The notes under the pieces: generated by a model
Database searches by the model: none
Told to the model about the DNA's origin: nothing
The model's input: only the letters and a program-made list of their open reading frames with translations
Shown here: in pieces, positions 17,235 to 25,698 of the stretch
Layout of the letters: every line of letters begins with the position of its first letter
Position numbering within the stretch: the first letter of the stretch is position 1
NCBI GenBank assembly: GCA_965248855.1
Contig: CBDFKQ010000026.1
Span: 84,375 to 148,374 of the forward strand
Direction: 5' to 3'
DNA: 64,000 nt
Origin: CBDFKQ01 sp965248855
GTDB taxonomy: Bacteria > Bacteroidota > Bacteroidia > Cytophagales > 172606-1
Position numbers and translations under genes: made by a program

Positions 17235-17397
17235 TTACTTAAGAGGAAAAAAGTGACAAACCACAAGAGCGAAAATTTTGTTTTTGTGGGGCAAACGGCA
17301 AATTATCAATATAAATTAAGTGCCTATATTAATTTTGAATTGTAATTTGCCAGTTCATTGCTTTTAAAAAATATATGATAACTACCATATGGAAAAT

Positions 17398-19125
17398 TTA
17401 ATTTCTTTCAATAATTATATTTTCCATAACAAGCATATCCATTTTTGTTCTTAAAAAACAATCAAGTGCTTGCTGCGGAGTGTTGACTATTGGTTCGTTT
17501 TCATTGAAAGAAGTATTAACCAATACAGGCACTCCGCTTTTTTTTCCAAAAGTTTCAATCAATCCATAATATTTTGGTTCTACAAGCTTATCAACACTTT
17601 GTAACCTGCCGGTTCCATCAACATGAGTAACTGCAGGAATTAATTCTCTTTTCTCTTGCCTGATCACAAATACTTTTTCCATAAAAGGAACATTATCCGT
17701 TTGTTCGAAGAAATCTGAAACTGCTTCTTTTAATATAGAGGGCGCAAAAGGCCGAAAACTTTCCCTTCTTTTAATTTTTAAATTTAAAATTTCTTTTACA
17801 TCATTTCGTCTTGGATCTGCTAAAATGGATCGATGGCCTAAAGCCCTTGGTCCAAATTCTGCTCTTCCCTGAAACCAACCTACCACACCTCCACCAATTA
17901 AACAATCAGTTACTTTATCAAAAAGTAAATCGTTATCTAATTTGGTATAATTAATATTTTTTTCTTTCAATAATATTTCAATCTCTTCATTGGTAAACTT
18001 ACTTCCCGTAAAAGGATTAAACATGGGTTTTATCCTTGGCTGATCTAATAGTTGATTGTATAAATAAAGTCCGGATCCTATTGAAGTGCCTGCATCATGC
18101 CCCGCAGGAGGTATATAAATATTTTTAAAAGGAGTGTTTAATTTTAATTTTCCATTTGCAACAGAATTTTGAGCCACACCGCCTGCGATACAAATATTCT
18201 CTATTCCTGTTCTTTTATGTAAATGATTTAAAATGTGAAATATTAATTCTTCACAAATTCGTTGAACAGAAGCTGCTAAATCTTTATGATAATCCGATAA
18301 AGGTTCATCTTTTTGACGTGGTTGACCAAATTTTTCGACAAGATAAGGTGAGAAAAGTTCGTCAATTTCAGGAATACCATCTTCCCATGTCATTTTCACC
18401 CCTTTTTTAGGATGCAAAAAATATTTTTTATTTATTTCAAATAAACCGTCTTCTTTAAAAATAAGTACATCCCTGAGTTTATCAACTAAAGTTGCTTTTC
18501 CATAAGGGGCTAAGCCCATTACTTTATATTCATCTCCGTAATGCGGGAAACCTAAAAATTGAGTAAATGCTGTATAAAATACCCCTGCAGAGTGTGGGTA
18601 TTGAACACTATCCAACACTTCAATTTTATTTCCTTTTCCAATGGCAATCATTGTTGAACTGAAATCGCCAAAGCCATCTATAGAAAGAATAGCGGATTCT
18701 TCAAATGGAGAAGCGAAAAATGCACTTGCCAAATGACTTCTGTGATGTTCAATATTATGAATTTGCGCCTTAAAGTTGTTTTCGTCCAAATTAAATGCTT
18801 TTAAAAATTCATCTCTTACCGACGAAACTTTTTTTCGGTTGCTCAAACGGTCTGTTAAAGTTTTTAAACTTATCCCGTTTTTAAGAACATGAAATATTTT
18901 TTGATTAAAATTAGCTTTTGGGTCTCTGGATAAAGTTACATGATCAACTTGTTCAATAGAAATTCCGGCCTCTTTTAAACAAAATTTTATTGCTTCTGAT
19001 GGAAATCCTGCCCAATGTTTAATTCTTCTAAAACGCTCTTCTTCCGATGCAACAATTAATTCCCCATCTTTAAAAATACAAGCTGCTGAATCTCCGTGGT
19101 AGGCATTTAATCCTAATATATACAT
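17398..19125 (-). CDS. Carbamoyltransferase, NodU/CmcH family
   Basis: 575 residues. It starts with the family N-terminus YILGLNAYHGDSAAC and IVASEEERFRRIKHWAGFP. The metal-binding cluster IEHHRSHLASAF (H127, H128, H131) and LSIDGFGDFSS of the ASKHA-like domain follow, then IAGGVAQNSVANGKL, PPAGHDAGTSIG and the C-terminal YrdC-like block FGPRALGHRSILADPR and VLVNTSFNENEPIV. Members transfer carbamoyl from carbamoyl phosphate via carbamoyl-AMP onto hydroxyls of small molecules or sugars. It is the last gene of a minus-strand set, 21 bases after a polyprenyl synthetase gene. The acceptor is unknown. Confidence 0.9.
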   Translation of the reverse strand: MYILGLNAYHGDSAACIFKDGELIVASEEERFRRIKHWAGFPSEAIKFCLKEAGISIEQVDHVTLSRDPKANFNQKIFHVLKNGISLKTLTDRLSNRKKVSSVRDEFLKAFNLDENNFKAQIHNIEHHRSHLASAFFASPFEESAILSIDGFGDFSSTMIAIGKGNKIEVLDSVQYPHSAGVFYTAFTQFLGFPHYGDEYKVMGLAPYGKATLVDKLRDVLIFKEDGLFEINKKYFLHPKKGVKMTWEDGIPEIDELFSPYLVEKFGQPRQKDEPLSDYHKDLAASVQRICEELIFHILNHLHKRTGIENICIAGGVAQNSVANGKLKLNTPFKNIYIPPAGHDAGTSIGSGLYLYNQLLDQPRIKPMFNPFTGSKFTNEEIEILLKEKNINYTKLDNDLLFDKVTDCLIGGGVVGWFQGRAEFGPRALGHRSILADPRRNDVKEILNLKIKRRESFRPFAPSILKEAVSDFFEQTDNVPFMEKVFVIRQEKRELIPAVTHVDGTGRLQSVDKLVEPKYYGLIETFGKKSGVPVLVNTSFNENEPIVNTPQQALDCFLRTKMDMLVMENIIIERN

Positions 19126-19146
19126 TCTTTTAAATCTTAAAGTGGT

Positions 19147-20139
19147 TTAGCTGTCTCTGCCAATTAATTTTTCAATAAAACTTTTAAGGTATTTTTTCTT
19201 ATTTGTATCAGCATTTAATTCGTCTAAACAATGATAAGCTTTATTAAAATACTCATTAATTTTATTTCCGGTTATGGATTTTATATTTAATTGCTCATAA
19301 ATAATAGTGATGGCACTTACTTTTTCATCGTTATCAAAATTTTTAATTGATAACCAATGATTTAAATTTTTTAATTCTTCAGGATTTGCTTTTTCTATGG
19401 CTTGAATAAGAAGAAAAGTTTTTTTATTTGCGATGATGTCGCCGCCAATTTGTTTCCCTGTTTTATTTTTTTCTCCAAATACATCAAGCAAATCATCTTT
19501 CAATTGAAAACCTATTCCAATGTTTTCGCCTAAGTGTTGTAAAAGATCAAGTTCTTTTTGTTCTGCATTACCAATAATACCTCCTAATTTTAAACTAAAA
19601 CCTAAAAGCACAGCGGTTTTTTGCCTTATCATTTCAAGGTATTCTTTTTCACTTACCAATTCTCTTTTCTCAAAATTCATATCCGTTTGCTGACCTTCGC
19701 AAACTTCGGCTGCACATTTGTTAAAAGCAATTAAAACTTTACGTAATTGATTTGAAGGAAGGTTTAAAAATAATTCATAAGCTTGCACAAGCATCACATC
19801 ACCGGATAAAATAGCGATATTATTATTCCATTTTTCATGAACGGTTGGCATACCTCTGCGTAAAGGGGCATTATCCATAATATCATCATGCATGAGAGTG
19901 AAATTGTGAAAAACTTCAACAGCAATGGCAGGTTTTAAATCATTAAGATAAGTATCCGAAAATAAATAATTTCCTAAAATAACAAGTAAAGGCCTAAGTC
20001 TTTTGCCGTTTAAGGCCATTAAATATCGAATGGGTTCGTAAAGCTCATTGGGTTGATCCCCATATTGGAGTAATGAAATTTCTTTATTGAGTTGCGTAAT
20101 GATAGACTCAACATCAAATAAAGCTTTTGTAGAATTCAA
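19147..20139 (-). CDS. Polyprenyl (trans-isoprenyl diphosphate) synthetase
   Basis: 330 residues. Both aspartate-rich motifs are present: first, HDDIMD (D85, D86, D89) followed by NAPLRRGMPT; second, QLKDDLLDVFGE at about 218-229. The basic GKRLRP near residue 45 binds the diphosphate. It extends allylic diphosphates with IPP; product length (geranylgeranyl or longer) cannot be called with certainty. It lies 26 bases after rnr and 21 bases before the carbamoyltransferase gene, so all three are probably one transcript. Confidence 0.92.
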   Translation of the reverse strand: MNSTKALFDVESIITQLNKEISLLQYGDQPNELYEPIRYLMALNGKRLRPLLVILGNYLFSDTYLNDLKPAIAVEVFHNFTLMHDDIMDNAPLRRGMPTVHEKWNNNIAILSGDVMLVQAYELFLNLPSNQLRKVLIAFNKCAAEVCEGQQTDMNFEKRELVSEKEYLEMIRQKTAVLLGFSLKLGGIIGNAEQKELDLLQHLGENIGIGFQLKDDLLDVFGEKNKTGKQIGGDIIANKKTFLLIQAIEKANPEELKNLNHWLSIKNFDNDEKVSAITIIYEQLNIKSITGNKINEYFNKAYHCLDELNADTNKKKYLKSFIEKLIGRDS

Positions 20140-20165
20140 AATAAAATATTTTTTTTATGCTATTT

Positions 20166-22448
20166 TTATAAATCAAAACCATATTCTTCTTTAAAACCTC
20201 GTTTTAAATTTTCAATCTTTTCAGATGAAGAATCAACTCCTTTAATTTTTTGATTTTTAGGAAGATTTTTTACAAAAATTAAATCTATATTCCTTTTTTC
20301 CAAATTGGTTGCCTTAACTTTTACAAAAACTTTCTCACCGAAGCTTATAATATTTCCGGTATGCTTTCCAACTATTCTATAATTTTTAGGATCGTGTTCG
20401 TAAAAGTCATCTCCAATGTCGGCCATTCTTACAAGTCCTTCACAATGATTTTCTACCAACTCTACATATACACCAAATTCTGTAACTCCTGTTACTACAC
20501 CTTCAAACACACCGGTGCCATTCAAATGCATTAACTCCACTTGTTTATATTTTATAGAGGCTCGTTCAGCATCAGCGGCATTTTTCTCTCTTTCGGATGA
20601 ATGTTTACATTTTTCTTCGAAGGTTGCTGCTGAAGCAGATTCACCATTATTTAAATATATTTGCAATAATCGATGTGCCATCATATCCGGATATCGTCGA
20701 ATAGGAGAAGTAAAGTGCGAATAATGACTAAATGCCAGCCCAAAGTGGCCTATAGCTTCTGTACTGTATCGTGCCTTTGCCATAGTACGAATTGCCAGAT
20801 TTTGTAACGCATTTCCTTCCGGCTTATCTACCGCCTGCTCCATCATTTCATTTAATGATTGAGAAATTTTATTGCCTTCAGTTTCAATATTATAACCGAG
20901 TTTTTTTACAAATACTGAAAGAGTTTTTAATTTTTCCTGATCGGGCCTTTCATGAACCCTGTAAACCATTGTAAGTTTATTTTTGCCTTTTTCTTTATTA
21001 TAGACGAATTCTGCTACTTTCTTATTAGCCAACAGCATAAACTCTTCAATAAGTTTATGAGTATCTTTTCTCACTTTCAGATACACGCTTAATGGCGTTC
21101 CCTTTTCATCCAGTTTAAATTTTACTTCATCTGTTTCAAAACTAATGGCACCTTTTTTCATGCGCTCATCACGCATTTTTTTTGCCAGATCATTTAAAAT
21201 TAAAAGTTCTTTTACAAACCCCCCTTCATTATTATCCATTATTTCTTGTGCCTGTTCGTAACTAAATCTGCGATTGGAATGAATAACTGTACGACCAAAC
21301 CATTGATTGATTATTTTCGCTTTTTTATCGATTTCAAAAACAGCAGAAAAAGTTAATTTATCTTCATTGGGCCTTAAAGAACAAAGTTCGTTTGATAATT
21401 TTTCGGGAAGCATGGGGATCGTCCTGTCTACCAAATAAACCGAAGTAGCTCTTTTATAAGCTTCTTTTTCAAGTTCGGTATCCGGTAAAATATAATGAGT
21501 AACATCAGCAATGTGTACTCCAATTTCGTAATTACCATTAGGTAATTCTTCAAAAGAAAGGGCATCATCAAAATCTTTTGCATCTTCAGGATCGATGGTA
21601 AAAGTGGTAATCTTTCTAAAATCCCTTCTTTTATTAATTTCCGAATCTGTAATAACGGTTGATAAAGTTCCGGCTTCAGATTCCAATTCATCTGTAAATT
21701 GAAAAGGCAAACCATATTCAGCCATTATAGCATGAATTTCAGTATTATGTTCACCCGCTTTACCTAATACCTGCGTTACAATTCCTTCAGGGTTATCATT
21801 CCCTTCCGGATATTTAGAAATTTTTACTATTACTTTATCGCCGTCTTTTGCTTTGCCTATCCTGTCTTTAGGAACGAATATATCATAAAACATTTTGCGT
21901 GTATCGGGAGTTACAAATGCGTACTTCGCCAATATTTGAATTTTACCAACGAAAGTATCTTTAGCCCTTTCCAAAATCTCAACAACCTTGCCTTCTAATT
22001 TTTTTCCTCTGCCGGTTTCATAAATATGCGCTTTAACTTTATCTCCATTAAGTGCGCCCATTAAATCTTCGGAACTGATCCATAAATCATTTTCAACTCC
22101 CGGAGCTACTAAAAATGCAAAATTTGCATTCACAAAATCTATTGTTCCGGTTACGTCGTCCGGTTCGCTGTTTATTTGTAAGCTTCCATCATCTTTTTTA
22201 ATAATGGTTTCACTGAAAACCAATTCCTGAACATATTCTTCAAGCTTTATTTTTGATTTTTTGTCTTTAAGTAATAATCTTTTACATAATTCTTTAAAAT
22301 CAAAAGATTGAGAAGAATGTTGAGTTAAAAAAGTGACAAGTTGGAATTTTATGCCTTGTGTAGCACTGTTTGCTCTTTTTTTTCGTGTGCGTTGTGAACT
22401 ATCCTTTCCCCGCTGAGCCTTTACACGTATTTGACTTTTTTTTGCCAT
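20166..22448 (-). CDS. rnr: Ribonuclease R
   Basis: 760 residues, normal length. A basic N-terminus (KKSQIRVKAQRGK...) is followed by cold-shock-like RNA-binding domains (about 100-250). The RNB catalytic domain has IDPEDAKDFDDALS, the aspartate cluster that holds Mg, then IGVHIADVTHYI, LPEKLSNELCSLRPNEDKL and FTSPIRRYPD. A C-terminal S1 domain (FEGVVTGVTEFGVYVEL) and a short tail follow. RNase R degrades structured RNA 3' to 5'. It heads a minus-strand operon with a polyprenyl synthetase and a carbamoyltransferase. The first ATG is kept because the basic leader is typical. Confidence 0.96.
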   Translation of the reverse strand: MAKKSQIRVKAQRGKDSSQRTRKKRANSATQGIKFQLVTFLTQHSSQSFDFKELCKRLLLKDKKSKIKLEEYVQELVFSETIIKKDDGSLQINSEPDDVTGTIDFVNANFAFLVAPGVENDLWISSEDLMGALNGDKVKAHIYETGRGKKLEGKVVEILERAKDTFVGKIQILAKYAFVTPDTRKMFYDIFVPKDRIGKAKDGDKVIVKISKYPEGNDNPEGIVTQVLGKAGEHNTEIHAIMAEYGLPFQFTDELESEAGTLSTVITDSEINKRRDFRKITTFTIDPEDAKDFDDALSFEELPNGNYEIGVHIADVTHYILPDTELEKEAYKRATSVYLVDRTIPMLPEKLSNELCSLRPNEDKLTFSAVFEIDKKAKIINQWFGRTVIHSNRRFSYEQAQEIMDNNEGGFVKELLILNDLAKKMRDERMKKGAISFETDEVKFKLDEKGTPLSVYLKVRKDTHKLIEEFMLLANKKVAEFVYNKEKGKNKLTMVYRVHERPDQEKLKTLSVFVKKLGYNIETEGNKISQSLNEMMEQAVDKPEGNALQNLAIRTMAKARYSTEAIGHFGLAFSHYSHFTSPIRRYPDMMAHRLLQIYLNNGESASAATFEEKCKHSSEREKNAADAERASIKYKQVELMHLNGTGVFEGVVTGVTEFGVYVELVENHCEGLVRMADIGDDFYEHDPKNYRIVGKHTGNIISFGEKVFVKVKATNLEKRNIDLIFVKNLPKNQKIKGVDSSSEKIENLKRGFKEEYGFDL

Positions 22449-23172
22449 TGAAATTTTATATTTATTAACTTTATTTTAATAAAGTACACTTATCAGTTAA
22501 AATATAAGTTTAATATATTATTAACAGATATATCCTCGCATTATAAATGTTTATGAAAATTTAAAATACACAGAAAAATGTGATAATTAATTTAAAATAA
22601 ATTATTTTATTCAAATGTAACTGCTTTTGAAAGATTATAATAATAATTTACTTTTCCTTAATTAATCCAATCTTCTTATATAAACGCAAATCGAAAAAAT
22701 ATATTAAGTGAATTATAAAAAATTATACTTAACTAAGCAATATTGATAAACTGATAATTAATTTTTTAGTAATACATATCCTATTGTCAACCCTCACAGT
22801 AATCCGGCTGACACTTATTTAGTTTCACAATGTTGTGGTTTTTCTTATAAAGTTAATATAAATGTGATAGAAGATATATTTATGACGGACAAGAAAACCA
22901 TTGTAGCACGAACCGCCTACGGTATTTTGTATATTAATCTAATATTATTTCGAAAGTATTACGAATTATTTAATGGTGGGTGCTTCGGTTATTTGAACGA
23001 TTTATTGGAGAAACCGTTAATCCTATGTATGGTTAAACAGCGATTTTCATTATGTAACTTAGCGAGCTTGAAGAAATATTTATTTACTTGTAATAAATAA
23101 TAATGAGTGCGGAAAACGAGACAATATTGATTTTTGATAAATATTGCAAATTACCAAGCAATTAACACGATC
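22449..23172. other. Long intergenic region between divergent rnr and Crp/Fnr genes
   Basis: About 720 bases, very AT-rich. A 78-codon frame at 22864-23100 has no recognisable features and a composition like its surroundings; I do not call it a gene. Promoters for rnr and for the regulator should lie here, but no perfect -7 box was found. Confidence 0.5.
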
Positions 23173-23803
23173 ATGACTGATATAAGCATTTTTAAAGGTC
23201 TATTTGAACCCGACCTTTTAACAGAACTCGACAATTGCCCTGTTAATGGAATTATCTTCAGGTACCGTACTACGTCAACCCGAAAATAAAAGAGTAAAGT
23301 ACACGCCTTTAGTTTTAAAAGGTACAATAAAAGTAACAAGAATAGATGATGGTGGGCGAGAAATTATTATGTATTATATCAATGCCGGGGAAAGTTGTTT
23401 TTTAACAATTACTGCAAGCTTAGCCAATAATTTTGGAAACATAAATAATTTAATGGCAGTTACTGAAACACCCACAAAAATGATTTCGATATCGGATGAA
23501 CAAATACGTACATGGAACGACAATTATAAAACATGGAGAGATTTCGTTGCTCAATTATATAATAATCGATTTATAGAATTCTTTTCATTAGTTGATGCTA
23601 TTGCATTTAAAAGTGTGGATGAAAGAATGATTGATAAACTCAAATCGCTTTCACAACAAAAAAATCCAATTGAAATTACCCATTCTGAGCTGGCAAATCA
23701 TTTAGGAACTGCAAGGGAAGTCGTTTCACGTTTATTAAAACGTTTGGAATTAGACGGAAGACTTAAATTGGGAAATAAACAGATTAATATTATAAATCTT
23801 TAA
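23173..23803 (+). pseudogene. Crp/Fnr-family regulator with a frameshift near its start
   Basis: ATG 23173 begins a normal Crp/Fnr N-terminus (MTDISIFKGLFEPDLLTELDNCPV) that runs out of frame at about 23243. The other frame continues exactly where the family expects it, MELSSGTVLRQPENKRVKY, and stays open to 23803. One extra base in GTTAATGG explains the break. The downstream frame has the cNMP-type beta roll (VLKGTIKVTRIDDGGREI, INAGESCFLTI) and an intact C-terminal HTH with ITHSELANHLGTAREVVSRLLKRLE. Translation from ATG 23246 would give a 185-residue protein lacking only the first helix, so residual function is possible. Sequencing error is the alternative. The SnoaL-like gene 91 bases downstream may be its target. 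Confidence 0.8.
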
Positions 23804-23894
23804 AAAAAAATTTCAAGTTGTAACTAAAGTCACCAAACTTATCTATCCGCGCCTGCCACTTTTGTATCATTGTTTAACTTAAAAAAAATATACA

Positions 23895-24407
23895 ATGACA
23901 AAAGTAAGATTAGTATTTCTATCAGCCCTTATAGCTTTGGGCTTTGTAAATGTAAAAGCACAAACAGTATCCTTAAGTGATAAAGTTGAATTATCGGAAT
24001 TGGTTAGTAAATGGAATCTTTTTACAGATACTCCCAACTTAACCGCCCTTGATGATTATATGAACTTGTGGAGTTTAAATAATCCTGTTCTTACAAATCC
24101 TTTTGGTACATTTAAAGGGTATGAAGCTATTAAAAAATGGCAACAAGGCTATAATGTTTCCGGTGGACCGGCTTTTGGAAAAAGGCATAGTTCTGTAAAC
24201 ATTGCTTCAAAAAGTATAGGTAAAAATATAGCTGAAGTTACATTTGACTTGTACTTAAGCGAAGTAAATGAAATTCCTTATTTAGCTGCAACCGCAAGAA
24301 ATAAGATGGTGGCACTGAAAGAAAACGGGATTTGGAAAATTCAATCTTACACTATTTCATTAGACTCTGGCTTTATGAAAGCGATGGAGAAAGCTAAAAA
24401 AGGTTAA
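23895..24407 (+). CDS. Exported SnoaL/NTF2-like protein
   Basis: 170 residues with a signal peptide (VFLSALIALGFVNVKAQ). The mature protein follows the NTF2-like pattern: a long N-terminal helix (KVELSELVSKWNLFTD), an NPFGTFKGYEAIKKW turn, then four strands with VNIASKSIGKNIAEVTFDLYL, ARNKMVALKENGIWKIQSYTI. The fold is a cone-shaped pocket for small ligands or enzymatic isomerase/hydratase action; the ligand is unknown. A strong terminator follows, separating it from the GST-like gene. It sits directly after a Crp/Fnr-type gene. Confidence 0.75.
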   Translation: MTKVRLVFLSALIALGFVNVKAQTVSLSDKVELSELVSKWNLFTDTPNLTALDDYMNLWSLNNPVLTNPFGTFKGYEAIKKWQQGYNVSGGPAFGKRHSSVNIASKSIGKNIAEVTFDLYLSEVNEIPYLAATARNKMVALKENGIWKIQSYTISLDSGFMKAMEKAKKG

Positions 24408-24430
24408 TTAGATGAATAATAACTTCTTAA

Positions 24431-24466
24431 AATGTAGGGTACTTTAGTACCCTACATTAATTTTTC
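24431..24466 (+). terminator. Rho-independent terminator after the SnoaL-like gene
   Basis: Arms AATGTAGGGTAC (24431-24442) and GTACCCTACATT (24447-24458) form a perfect 12-bp stem with a four-base loop, followed by AATTTTT. Confidence 0.92.
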
Positions 24467-24484
24467 CTCTTAAAAAATATCATA

Positions 24485-25183
24485 ATGAATAACGATAAAT
24501 TTGAATTAATATCTCATCATCTTTGCCCATTTTTACATAAGAGCGTTATTTTGTTAGAGAAAAAAGGTTTAAAGCAAAATATAGATTTTAAAGTTACCCG
24601 CTTACCAATATATAATTTGCCCGAATGGCTGTTTGAACTTTCTCCTAAGGTGAGCATGCCACTTTTGAAACTCTCTGATAATAGAATTTTATCGCGTTCA
24701 GTCACTATTAACGGATATTTTAATGAAACAATTGAGCCGTCATTTTTACCCTTAGATTCTTTCGAAAGGGCACAGCACCGTGGTTTAATCTTTACTTGTG
24801 GCGAATTACTTGACTTTATGCGAAATGTGTATACAGCAAAAGACGAATCAGTTATGAATATTAATATTGATAAAATTTTTGCAGGTCTGCAAGATATAAA
24901 GAAGGATTTGCGAACTTTAATTGATAAGACAGGCACACATGAAACTCAAATGGTTGAATGTTCATTCATGGCGTTTTTTACCGTATTATTAAACTTTGAT
25001 ATGCTTAAAAACGACAAACGCTGGCAAAATATGACAGAACTAAAGGCTTATGCAGATAAATTAATTGCCGACCCAATTGTTATTAATTCAAAAAGCCCGG
25101 ATTATAATAAAGAGTTTGATAACTTTTTCAACCATTTTGGTAGCGTATTTAAATTGAAAAATAATGACATAAGCTTAGAGTAA
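24485..25183 (+). CDS. Glutathione S-transferase-like protein
   Basis: 232 residues. The N-terminal thioredoxin-like half has the pattern FELISHHLCPFLHKSVILLEKKG, with a candidate active cysteine C14 before PF, then LSPKVSMPLLKL (the cis-proline of the GST fold) and SRSVTINGYFNE. The C-terminal half is all-helical, as in GSTs. There is no partner gene; the terminator upstream and a long gap downstream make it a single unit. The substrate is unknown and Bacteroidota often lack glutathione, so the thiol used is open. Confidence 0.82.
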   Translation: MNNDKFELISHHLCPFLHKSVILLEKKGLKQNIDFKVTRLPIYNLPEWLFELSPKVSMPLLKLSDNRILSRSVTINGYFNETIEPSFLPLDSFERAQHRGLIFTCGELLDFMRNVYTAKDESVMNINIDKIFAGLQDIKKDLRTLIDKTGTHETQMVECSFMAFFTVLLNFDMLKNDKRWQNMTELKAYADKLIADPIVINSKSPDYNKEFDNFFNHFGSVFKLKNNDISLE

Positions 25184-25698
25184 TTTTAAAGTCTAATATG
25201 AAAATACTAGTTATTATAAATTTTATAAAAATAATGTTATTGCTTTTTACTCCTAATGTATTTAATATCTTTATCATATTATTTATAACTTTACGGTATA
25301 ATATTTAATTCTTTAAAATTTTTTTTGAATTAATATTCAATAACATTTTAGTAATTATTACTAAAACTCTAATTGCTAAAATGTTATTCTAAAGATATAA
25401 ATTTTACCTGTATAAGATAATCTATAGTCCCTCAACTCCTTTTTGTAAGTTTACCCTTCTTTCTAACCACTTAATTATTAAGTGAAATATTGTTTGCATC
25501 TGTTGCTATGACAGCAGGAATTACCATTTGTATTTTAATTTATTACCATAAATATTTAAAATATATCTTTAAACGAAAGTTATTAATTTCTAAAAATAAA
25601 ATAGTTACCTTAAAATGATTTATGATTTTTAATCGGAAATCCAAAAAAACTGTAATTTTGCACTTTAATATCGAAGGTTTAACGTAGTTTAGAATTGT
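25184..25698. other. Intergenic region before rpoN
   Basis: About 515 bases of AT-rich DNA with no reading frame that looks coding. The only feature I can support is the -7 element of rpoN near its right end. Confidence 0.5.
25653..25660 (+). promoter_or_regulatory. -7 promoter element of rpoN
   Basis: TAATTTTG, a match to TAnnTTTG, lies 38 bases before the ATG at 25699; transcription should start near 25665. No good -33 box is seen. Confidence 0.5.

Larger units (their letters stand above)
15698..17244 (+). mobile_element. IS110-family insertion sequence, apparently complete
   Basis: The element holds one transposase gene, about 225 non-coding bases on its left and only ~10 on its right, the layout of the IS110 group. 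Ends were placed where two halves of a palindrome are separated: CTTTTTTC at 15683-15690 on the left and GAAAAAAG at 17246-17253 on the right are exact reverse complements. AAG occurs at both junctions (left ...CATCAAG, right ...ACTTAAG) and may be the shared core. No terminal inverted repeats are seen, as expected for this family. Exact ends are uncertain by several bases. Confidence 0.75.

Noticed and set aside
22864..23100. 78-codon frame between rnr and the Crp/Fnr gene
   Set aside because: No recognisable motif, mixed hydrophobic and charged order without pattern, and isolated in AT-rich DNA; likely chance.
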